Origin: Lachnospiraceae bacterium
GTDB lineage: Bacteria; Bacillota; Clostridia; Lachnospirales; Lachnospiraceae
Assembly (NCBI GenBank): GCA_020860745.1
Contig: JAJBTR010000149.1
Span: 5,718-17,376, forward strand
Direction: 5' to 3'
Length of the DNA: 11,659 nt
A model generated the notes under the pieces. That model was not told the DNA's origin. It ran no database searches and saw only the letters and a list, made by a program, of their open reading frames with translations. Positions 1 through 6,255 of the stretch are shown here, one piece after another (position 1 is the first letter of the stretch; each line of letters opens with the position of its first letter). The position numbers and the translations under genes were made by a program.

Positions 1-127
1 CAATATCAAGATTTTCATTGATTTCATTTATGAATTCCGTATTGAGTGCATTTAATGCGCTTTCCCTTTGCAACGTCATAATCGCTATATGCTCTTCATA
101 AGTCAATTCCACATGTACATTTTCCAT
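1..127 (-). CDS. Crotonase-family enoyl-CoA hydratase/isomerase, N-terminal part (third paralogue)
   Basis: Only the first 42 codons are present and the gene runs off the left edge. The start is ATG at 125-127, preceded at 5-6 nt by a strong TGAGGAGG ribosome site. The visible protein opens with a short beta segment (VELTYEEHIAIMTL) followed by QRESALNALN. This aligns with the crotonase N-terminal signature 'LNRPEALNALN' that crotonases 1 and 2 of this operon carry as INRPEVLNA. In this family the segment helps form the CoA-binding pocket. Here the usual N-R-P is replaced by Q-R-E, a mild divergence. The catalytic glutamates and oxyanion-hole glycines lie outside the window, so hydratase, isomerase and hydrolase activities cannot be told apart. 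It follows the small cysteine-rich gene after a 71-bp gap, the widest within the operon, and is probably co-transcribed because no terminator separates them. Confidence 0.8.
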   Translation of the reverse strand, partial: MENVHVELTYEEHIAIMTLQRESALNALNTEFINEINENLDI

Positions 128-198
128 CTCTGCCTCCTCAGACGGTCATACCCGTTTTTTCTTTTTTATATTACCAAAATGCTTTCAGAATCAATATC

Positions 199-423
199 TT
201 AACTCGGAAAATCATTCTTGTGTATCCAGACAGTCTTTCCTGCAGTTATCCCTGAAATATCTGTGCACTGTGCTGTGCATCCGCAAATGACATATAGGAT
301 GTCGCAGGGCTGATCCGCCTCGGCATATCTGAGATTTTTATGTTTCCGTTTCAATTTTTGATAAACATCCGCCCTGTCATAACGGCTGTTACATCCTCCG
401 CAAAATTTAACTGCATAATTCAT
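199..423 (-). CDS. Small cysteine-rich protein, unknown function (CGGCN...CGCTAQC)
   Basis: This 74-residue soluble protein has six cysteines: C8 and C11 in FCGGCNSRYDR, C40, then C47, C49 and C53 in CGCTAQC. There is no signal peptide or membrane segment. A short beta strand leading into CxxC and then a helix resembles thioredoxin-like or Rdx folds. The paired Cys clusters would equally suit metal or Fe-S binding; neither is proven. The ATG start (421-423) overlaps the stop of the NifU-like gene as ATGA, so translation is probably coupled; the nearest purine-rich site (GAGGG) is about 12 nt upstream. Its place directly after a NifU-type scaffold, in an operon with two predicted [4Fe-4S] enzymes, suggests a role in cluster assembly, redox or electron transfer, which is inference. 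I have seen CGGCN-(P/S)-R-(Y/F/I)-D-R-like starts in small clostridial proteins but know of no assigned function. Confidence 0.75.
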   Translation of the reverse strand: MNYAVKFCGGCNSRYDRADVYQKLKRKHKNLRYAEADQPCDILYVICGCTAQCTDISGITAGKTVWIHKNDFPS

Positions 424-734
424 GTTTCAGAAAATCCCTCATGATTTAAAATAAAACGGGCCATATCCAGCAATTCCGGACTCGTATACTCTTCTATCTC
501 GACTTGTTTGATTGAAGGTATTTCGTCAGAAACAATCTCAAGAATCATCTGTCTCGTGGAATACTTTGCGGAAGGACAACCGGAACACTGTCCATACAAA
601 CGAACTTTCAGAATATTGTCACAAATATCCAGAACAACAATATCTCCGCCGTGTCGAAGTATATATGGACGTATTTTCTGTTGTACAATATCAATCACCT
701 TTTCATACATGTCAGCCGTTGTCCTCCCGCTCAT
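420..734 (-). CDS. NifU C-terminal-domain Fe-S cluster scaffold protein
   Basis: This is a 104-residue, single-domain NifU-like protein. The core shows KIRPYILRHGGDIVVLDI (residues 20-37), then LKVRLYGQCSGCPSA with the cluster-binding CxxC at C50/C53, then a helical tail. The family assembles and transfers [4Fe-4S] clusters to apo-enzymes in the cytoplasm. C38 is an additional cysteine not normally required. The start is uncertain. ATG at 732-734 has AAGGAG 14 nt upstream, which is long. ATG at 708-710 (M9) has GGGAGGA about 11 nt upstream and gives MYEKV, closer to the usual family beginning. The stop overlaps the next gene's start (ATGA). The operon encodes a dehydratase and a flavoenzyme that each carry four predicted [4Fe-4S] ligands, so a dedicated scaffold would make sense. 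Housekeeping use is also possible. Confidence 0.9.
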   Translation of the reverse strand: MSGRTTADMYEKVIDIVQQKIRPYILRHGGDIVVLDICDNILKVRLYGQCSGCPSAKYSTRQMILEIVSDEIPSIKQVEIEEYTSPELLDMARFILNHEGFSET

Positions 735-760
735 ATCAATCTCATCTGCTCCTTAAGAGA

Positions 761-1613
761 TTAATTATACTGATAGAACCCTCTTCCTGCTTTTTTCCCC
801 AGCCACCCCGCTTTCACATACTGGCGCAGCAGTGGGCATGGGCGGTATTTGCAATCAGCGTATCCCTCATACAGCGTCTCCATAATGGCAAGAACCGTAT
901 CCAGTCCGATAAAATCCGCCAGTTGCAACGGTCCCATGGGATGGTTCATACCCAGTTTCATCACGGTATCAATATCTTCGACAGAAGCCACACCCTCATA
1001 GAGGCAGTAAATTGCCTCATTAATCATAATCTGCAACACACGATTAGAGATAAATCCCGGAACATCCCGCACCTCAACGGGTGTTTTTTTTCAGGTTTAC
1101 TGACTCCTCTTTCACGATTGCATATGTCTCGTCTGAAGTGGCAATTCCCCGGATAATTTCCACCAGCTTCATAACCGGAACCGGATTCATAAAGTGCATT
1201 CCAATGACCTGCTCCGGCCGTTTCGTCACGGCAGCAATCTCCGTAATCGGAAGGGAGGATGTATTGGAAGCCAGAATACAGGATGGCTTGCAAACCGCAT
1301 CCAGTTTTGAAAATACACTTTCTTTGACTTTCATATTCTCAACAATAGCTTCCACCACAAGATCACAGTCAGCGGCATCCTCCAGCTGGTCGGAGGGAAG
1401 CAGGTTTTCCAGAGCCTTCTTTTTCTGTTCTTCTGAGATTTTTCCTTTGCTTACATCTTTTGTCAGTAATTTTTCAATAAATTCAATTCTGGAATTTACA
1501 ATATCCAGATTTACATCGTTCAGATATGTCCTGTGCCCGGCCTGCGCCATAATCTGGGCGATTCCTCCCCCCATCTGACCCGCACCGATCACCATCACTG
1601 TATTTATTGCCAT
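761..1613 (-). pseudogene. hbd: 3-hydroxybutyryl-CoA dehydrogenase (Hbd), frameshifted
   Basis: The gene would give a 283-residue NAD-dependent (S)-3-hydroxyacyl-CoA dehydrogenase, the normal clostridial Hbd length, if one base were removed. The first frame (1074-1613, 179 codons) holds the Rossmann motif VIGAGQMGGG (residues 8-17), SNTSS and the catalytic H140/E152 pair in GMHFMNPVPVMKLVE. It then runs through eight A residues into KKNTR and a stop. The second frame (761 to about 1090) continues the family sequence exactly, from [17 protein letters not shown] to a normal C-terminus ([14 protein letters not shown]). The active-site Asn of FISNR lies in this second part, so the first fragment alone should be inactive. 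The start is ATG at 1611-1613; its AAGGAGG overlaps the thiolase stop codon. The enzyme would oxidise 3-hydroxyacyl-CoA made by the crotonases and feed the thiolase. Real mutation, sequencing error and slippage rescue all remain open. Confidence 0.92.
1084..1091 (-). other. Frameshift site: run of eight A (minus strand) in hbd
   Basis: On the minus strand the reading CTG-AAA-AAA-AAC-ACC-CGT-TGA stops. With seven A instead of eight it reads CTG-AAA-AAA-ACA-CCC-GTT-GAG, restoring the conserved KTPVEV. The lesion is therefore a single extra A (a +1 shift is needed to recover the frame). Runs of eight or more A are known slippage spots for RNA polymerase and also common indel sites in sequencing. 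Confidence 0.9.
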
Positions 1614-1628
1614 GATATTTCTTCCTCC

Positions 1629-2828
1629 TTACTCCACTTCAATCCAGACCGCATCGCCCTGCGCCATACCGGAGCAAATGGCGCATACGCCGCTCTTTTT
1701 GCCGCTTCGTTTCAGTTCATAGATCATAGTCATCAGGATACGTGCGCCAGTGGCTCCAATCGGATGTCCCACCGCAACGGCACCGCCGTTTACATTTACT
1801 TTTTCATCCATAGTCTCTTTATCCATTCCAAGAATCCCAAGACAGCTTACTAACGGCACCGCAGCAAAAGCCTCATTAATCTCAATCACATCAAAATCCT
1901 CAATAGAAAGATTATTTTTATCCATGATCTTTTTAATAGAAAGCCCTGGAACAGTCGTAATATATTTGGATTCTCGCGATACCTGTGCATAATCTCTGAT
2001 TGTTGCGAGAACAGGGGCTTGTAACATTTCCGCTTTTTCACGGCTCATGATAACTATGGCCGACGCGCCGTCATTGGTCCCGGGTGCATTGCCTGTGGTA
2101 ATCGTCCCGTCCGTGGTAAATAAAACGGGAAGCTTCGAGAGGCCTTCCATAGTTGTTTCCGGGCGGGGCGCCTCGTCCTTTTCGATCACAGTTACCTGTC
2201 CCTTTCTTCCTTTTATCTCAACGGGAAAACGCTCCTCATCAAACGCGCCTTTCGCTTCTCCCTGAGCCCAGCGTTTCTGACTACGGTAAGCCCATTCATC
2301 CTGCAGTTCTCTGGAAATATGATATTCATCTTTTGCCACACCGCCTCCGATCACAGCCATATGTACATCGTTTTCCGGGCACCAAAGGCCGTCATATACC
2401 ATGGCATCCTTCGCTGTGGCATCAAACATCCTATGCCCCCAGCGCATATCATTCAGTAAAAACGGCGCGTTCGACATACTCTCCATGCCGCCTGCCACAA
2501 TAATATCTGCATCGCCTGCTTTGATAATCTGCGCTCCCAGAGTCACTGCTTTTAACGCAGAACCGCAAACCTTATTAATGGTCACAACGGGAACCGAGTG
2601 TGGAATTCCTCCTTTCACGGAAGCCTGCCGCCCCGGCACCTGTCCCTGTCCCGCAGCCAACACGGTTCCATACACAACCTCATCCACCTGTTCCCCGCTG
2701 ACTCCGGCACGTTTTAACGCTTCTCTGATTGCCATGCCGCCCAGGTCGCTGGCTTTTAATGTTTTTAATCCGCCGCCAAACTTTCCAAACGGTGTTCTCG
2801 CAGCGCTCACAATTACAACTTCTTTCAC
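1629..2828 (-). CDS. Acetyl-CoA acetyltransferase / 3-ketoacyl-CoA thiolase
   Basis: This is a 399-residue biosynthetic-type thiolase, a usual length for the family. It has the nucleophile C88 in NKVCGSALKAV, NEAF at 318-321, H355 in GGAVAVGHPIGATG, and the C-terminal acid/base C385 in CAICSGMAQG, so the catalytic set is complete. The last motif reads CSGMAQG rather than the common CxGGGxG, a variant I associate with anaerobe thiolases. It either condenses two acetyl-CoA or cleaves 3-ketoacyl-CoA with CoA. Beside crotonases, Hbd and an acyl-CoA dehydrogenase it can run in either direction. The start is GTG at 2826-2828, with GAGGAGG 8 nt upstream; no ATG fits as well. It sits 18 bp after crotonase 2. 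The stop TAA is also the first part of the hbd ribosome site (TAAGGAGG), which favours coupled translation. Confidence 0.96.
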   Translation of the reverse strand: MKEVVIVSAARTPFGKFGGGLKTLKASDLGGMAIREALKRAGVSGEQVDEVVYGTVLAAGQGQVPGRQASVKGGIPHSVPVVTINKVCGSALKAVTLGAQIIKAGDADIIVAGGMESMSNAPFLLNDMRWGHRMFDATAKDAMVYDGLWCPENDVHMAVIGGGVAKDEYHISRELQDEWAYRSQKRWAQGEAKGAFDEERFPVEIKGRKGQVTVIEKDEAPRPETTMEGLSKLPVLFTTDGTITTGNAPGTNDGASAIVIMSREKAEMLQAPVLATIRDYAQVSRESKYITTVPGLSIKKIMDKNNLSIEDFDVIEINEAFAAVPLVSCLGILGMDKETMDEKVNVNGGAVAVGHPIGATGARILMTMIYELKRSGKKSGVCAICSGMAQGDAVWIEVE

Positions 2829-2846
2829 GATTCTCTCCTCCTCAGT

Positions 2847-3638
2847 TTACTTATCCAGAAAAAAAGGATCCCGTTTCTCGATAAACGCTCCCATTCCTTC
2901 CTTTTTATCATAGGTTCCGGAGATCAGACCGAACAGAGCCGCTTCATATTGGGCAGCGCTGCGCAAATCTGTTTCCGAACCATAATCCACAGCCCGCTTG
3001 ATAAAATCCAGTACATTCGCACTTTTATTCGTGAGCATGGCGGAAAAAGCATCCACCGTTTCCATTAATTTCTCCTGCGGAACAACCTCGCTGACCAGAT
3101 TAATTCTATACGCTTCCTGCGCATCAATGAACATGCCGGTCATGAGTATTTTTTTTGCATGCGTTGTCCCGACAATCCTGGGAAGGCGAATATTCCCGCC
3201 GAACCCGCAACACACACCCAGTTTTGATTCCGGCGCACCAAATTTCGCGTTATCAGAGCAGATGCGAAAATCGCAGGCCAGCGCAAATTCAAACCCGCCG
3301 CCCAGACAATATCCATTGACCGCCGCAATCACCGGCTTAGGACTGGCTTCGATTGTTGCGCAGAGCTTATGTCCGGTCAGACTCCACCGATAGGAAGTAA
3401 GAGCATCCATTGCATACTCTTCCGCGATATCGCCACCGGAAATAAATGATTTTGTTCCCGCACCGGTCAGAATGATAACCCTTACGGCAGGATGAGCTAT
3501 CAATTCTTCCAACGCCTCCTGCAACAGGAAAAATGTATTCCAGTCAATCGCGTTCAGCACCTCCGGACGATTGATTGTTATATACCCTTTTTTATCATGG
3601 ATATCTACCAATACCGGCTCCTGCTTGATCTCACTCAT
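2847..3638 (-). CDS. Enoyl-CoA hydratase/isomerase family protein (crotonase 2, divergent)
   Basis: This is a 263-residue crotonase. INRPEVLNA (residues 22-30) and the oxyanion-loop segment FISGGD (65-70, usually F-x-A-G-A-D) form the CoA/thioester pocket. Both hydratase glutamates are present: E117 in CLGGGFEFALACDFRI and E137 in FGAPESKLG. The following turn reads CCGFGGNIRLPR instead of the usual P-x-x-GGTQRLPR, so substrate range or reaction may differ from crotonase 1. The family covers hydration of 2-enoyl-CoA and also double-bond isomerisation, C-C hydrolysis and dehalogenation. The ATG start (3636-3638) lies inside the end of the dehydratase gene (8-bp overlap ATGAGTGA), with only a weak GGGGG site upstream, so translation is likely coupled. 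Its place immediately after the AbfD-type gene suggests it hydrates, or otherwise handles, that enzyme's enoyl-CoA product. Confidence 0.93.
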   Translation of the reverse strand: MSEIKQEPVLVDIHDKKGYITINRPEVLNAIDWNTFFLLQEALEELIAHPAVRVIILTGAGTKSFISGGDIAEEYAMDALTSYRWSLTGHKLCATIEASPKPVIAAVNGYCLGGGFEFALACDFRICSDNAKFGAPESKLGVCCGFGGNIRLPRIVGTTHAKKILMTGMFIDAQEAYRINLVSEVVPQEKLMETVDAFSAMLTNKSANVLDFIKRAVDYGSETDLRSAAQYEAALFGLISGTYDKKEGMGAFIEKRDPFFLDK

Positions 3639-5088
3639 CTTTTACCCCCGCAATTCTTTTTGCCAAAGCCTTTTTCTGTTCAAAGTTCCCCTGCCTTGTA
3701 ATCATAATCTTCTGTGCCTGAGGAGAACCCGCCCCGTGCATGGACTCTGTTCTGTAGCCCACCGCGGCAGTTCCAAGCGCAAGATTTTCGCAAAGCCGAA
3801 GTGCTCTCAAACGGTTCTCAGCGTCAACATTATGGCCGACCATATATTTTTTAACGTATTCGCCTACAATATCGCTCCTCAAATCCGCTTCCGAAGGTGC
3901 CGTTACCATAATGCCACCGGCAATATCTTCCATCAGACGAACAATCTCATACGGATTTCTCGTGACATTCAATTTGCAAACATTTGCCAGAAGAAGATCT
4001 ACCATATAATTTCCTGCTTTTGTCTCCCAGCCTTCCGCGGAAGACGCGATGCCTGCGCAATAGAGCAACTCGTTCAACTGGGTCATTTCCACCAGTTTGT
4101 CCTTGATATGGCTGGCATTTGCCGTGCCGTTGTAATCTGCGATCAGAGCAGCCGCTCCGATTGCCACATCGCCGACGCCGGATTTACAGCCTCCGTAACT
4201 GTTCCTGTGATATCCGGCAAAGCGCTCTACCAGCATGCCCGCGAAATCCACTTCACCGTTAAGGTAGATATTTTCATTAGGAACAAACACGTGATCAAAC
4301 ACTGTCAACGCTTCGATTCCTCCGTATACCGCATTTCCAAGGTCAATATCAGCGCCGTCTTCCATCTTTCTCGTATCACAGGACTGACGCCCCACAATCA
4401 TGGTAATCCCGGGAGCATCCAGAGGAACACTAAACGCGATCGCGTAATCCTCCTGTCCCGGACGCATGGCCTGTGTGGGAAGAACCACAACATCATGTGC
4501 GTTTGTGATACCCGTCAGGTGAGCTTTCGCACCGTTAACGACCACCCCGTCAGGACGTCTCTCCACAACATGCAGATACAAATCCTTATCCTGATCTTCA
4601 CCGCCAATTTTTGCACTTCGATCTCCCTTTGGATCTGTCAGAGCGCCCGCTACTATCAGGTCTTCTTCCTGGCATTTGATAATATACCGTTTAAACCGAT
4701 CAAAATAATCCGTGCCGTATTTTTCATCAATTTCAAAAGTAGTGGAATAAAACGCATTGGCCATATCCATGATGACACATCGTTGAAAGCAGGCTCCTGT
4801 GCGCTGTCCCATCAGCCTCTGAAGCTTCACTTTTTTATTGAGGTCATCTTTGTTTTTATGTATATTGTTAAAACGGTTTATCTTATGTCCGGTAAACTGA
4901 CTTGTCGCCGTCATCAAATCTTCATATTCCGGCATAAAAGCCATGTCATACGTTTCTTCCAGGCATTTTCTGGAAGGAATCAGAAGCGGATGATTGATCG
5001 GATCCTCAATCTTTTTCCCCTGAAAGTATATATTTCTATCCATTCTGCGCAGAGATTCCACATACTGCGCACTTGTCATCAGTGCCAT
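3631..5088 (-). CDS. abfD: 4-hydroxybutyryl-CoA dehydratase / vinylacetyl-CoA isomerase family protein
   Basis: This 485-residue protein matches clostridial AbfD over its whole length. AbfD dehydrates 4-hydroxybutyryl-CoA to crotonyl-CoA by a radical mechanism using FAD and a [4Fe-4S] cluster. The four cluster ligands are present: C100 and C104 (GACFQRC), and H294 and C301 (YHRNSYGGC). So are the catalytic Y298, E259 (GGIEAL) and E448 (YRTESMHGAGSPQAQ), and the flavin/CoA segments TDPKGDR and GRQSCDTRKMEDGADIDLG. Against the C. aminobutyricum enzyme, as I remember it, about nine residues are missing after PSEAD, around residues 405-415. The substrate could therefore be 4-hydroxybutyryl-CoA or a longer or substituted 4-hydroxyacyl-CoA. 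The usual partners (succinate semialdehyde and 4-hydroxybutyrate dehydrogenases) are absent nearby. ATG at 5086-5088 follows AAGGAGGT by 4-5 nt, only 10 bp after the acyl-CoA dehydrogenase. The enzyme is oxygen-sensitive and cytoplasmic. Confidence 0.95.
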   Translation of the reverse strand: MALMTSAQYVESLRRMDRNIYFQGKKIEDPINHPLLIPSRKCLEETYDMAFMPEYEDLMTATSQFTGHKINRFNNIHKNKDDLNKKVKLQRLMGQRTGACFQRCVIMDMANAFYSTTFEIDEKYGTDYFDRFKRYIIKCQEEDLIVAGALTDPKGDRSAKIGGEDQDKDLYLHVVERRPDGVVVNGAKAHLTGITNAHDVVVLPTQAMRPGQEDYAIAFSVPLDAPGITMIVGRQSCDTRKMEDGADIDLGNAVYGGIEALTVFDHVFVPNENIYLNGEVDFAGMLVERFAGYHRNSYGGCKSGVGDVAIGAAALIADYNGTANASHIKDKLVEMTQLNELLYCAGIASSAEGWETKAGNYMVDLLLANVCKLNVTRNPYEIVRLMEDIAGGIMVTAPSEADLRSDIVGEYVKKYMVGHNVDAENRLRALRLCENLALGTAAVGYRTESMHGAGSPQAQKIMITRQGNFEQKKALAKRIAGVKDE

Positions 5089-5098
5089 AGCTACCTCC

Positions 5099-6235
5099 TT
5101 ATTTTAATTTAAGAGAACGAGCAATCACCAGCTTCTGTATCGCGTTTACGCCCTCGTAAATCTGAGTTATTTTCGCATCACGCATCATACGTTCCACCGG
5201 ATACTCGCGGCTGTAACCATAACCGCCATGGTATTGAACGCAATCTGTGGTTACCTGCATTGCCAAATCCGAGTTATAAAGTTTACCCATCGCCGCCTCT
5301 GTACTGAACGGTTTTCCCTCTGATTTCAGCATAGCCGCTCTCCACAACAACAGACGTCCCGCGTCAACCTTCGTCTGCAGATCAGCGAGGCCGAACTGTA
5401 CATCCTGGAACTGGCTCAGACGTTTCCCAAACTGAACTCTCTCCGTCACATATTTATAGGTTTCATCCAGTGCGCCCTGTGCAATGCCAAGTGCCTGAGT
5501 TCCCATACAAATTCTTCCGGTATCCAGAGAAGCGAGGGCAACCTTCATCCCATTTCCCAATCCTCCTAAGATCGCGCTTTCCGGCACCTCGCAGTTGTCA
5601 AACACAATCTCCGCAGTCAGGGAACCCCGGATGCCCATTTTTTTAATATGATTGCCAACAGAAAATCCCGGTGTTTCCTTATCGACAATAAAAGCGGTGA
5701 ACTCTTTTCTGCCTCTCTCATCTTTACCTGTCACAGCGATCACGATATGAAAATCATTGGCGGGAGCACTGGAGATAAACATCTTTGCTCCGTTTAATAC
5801 GTAATGGTCTCCAACTTTTTCCGCTCTTGTCTTCATCCCGGACGCATCTGACCCCGCATCCGGCTCCGTCATGGCAAATCCCATCAGATGCCCCTCAATC
5901 ATCAGCGGCATATATTTTTCCTTCTGCTCCGGAGTACCAAACTGATTAATGCATGTCATGCTGACACAGTGCGTCGCGATAATACTGGCCGTGGAGGCAC
6001 ATGCCTTTGCAATCTCTTCCACACAGAGCACGAAAGAAAGGAAATCCATATCCGCCCCGCCGTATTCTTCCGGAAAAGAACAGCCAAGAATGCCTGCATC
6101 AGCAAGAACTTTGATGTTTTCTGCCGGAAATTTTTCTTCCTCATCGACTTCGGCAGCCATCGGCCGAATTGTTTTTTCCACAATATCTTTTGCCAGTTCC
6201 TGAATCATAACCTGGTCTTCTGTTAATCCAAACAT
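5099..6235 (-). CDS. Acyl-CoA dehydrogenase, butyryl-CoA dehydrogenase type
   Basis: This 378-residue FAD enzyme has the short-chain acyl-CoA dehydrogenase length and order: an N-terminal helical domain, the flavin strand signature FAMTEPDAGSD (120-130), GAKMFISSAP, the GFSVG middle domain, then a C-terminal helical domain with RVQFGKRLSQFQ and HGGYGYSREYPVERMMRD. The catalytic base is E361 in QIYEGVNAIQ. The usual G-T-x-x-IQ after it is G-V-N-A-IQ, a small variation. The enzyme either reduces 2-enoyl-CoA (crotonyl-CoA to butyryl-CoA as electron sink) or oxidises acyl-CoA. No etfA or etfB adjoins it, although clostridial bcd genes usually travel with them, so it must use an electron-transfer flavoprotein encoded elsewhere. 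ATG at 6233-6235 has GAGGAGG 7 nt upstream. The stop TAA overlaps the AAGGAGG of the dehydratase gene, implying linked translation and perhaps work on the same CoA esters. Confidence 0.95.
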   Translation of the reverse strand: MFGLTEDQVMIQELAKDIVEKTIRPMAAEVDEEEKFPAENIKVLADAGILGCSFPEEYGGADMDFLSFVLCVEEIAKACASTASIIATHCVSMTCINQFGTPEQKEKYMPLMIEGHLMGFAMTEPDAGSDASGMKTRAEKVGDHYVLNGAKMFISSAPANDFHIVIAVTGKDERGRKEFTAFIVDKETPGFSVGNHIKKMGIRGSLTAEIVFDNCEVPESAILGGLGNGMKVALASLDTGRICMGTQALGIAQGALDETYKYVTERVQFGKRLSQFQDVQFGLADLQTKVDAGRLLLWRAAMLKSEGKPFSTEAAMGKLYNSDLAMQVTTDCVQYHGGYGYSREYPVERMMRDAKITQIYEGVNAIQKLVIARSLKLK

Positions 6236-6255
6236 TTCTCATCCTCCTCTCGTTC

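Noticed and set aside
128..198. Possible hairpin (ACGG...CCGT) in the gap before the third crotonase
   Set aside because: The stem is only 4 bp with no proper T tract on the minus strand; not a credible terminator.
3571..5112. Long plus-strand open frame (over 500 codons) opposite the dehydratase gene
   Set aside because: It lies antisense to a gene with a full set of conserved AbfD residues, has no family-like motifs and no clear ribosome site, so it is a by-product of that gene's codon use.
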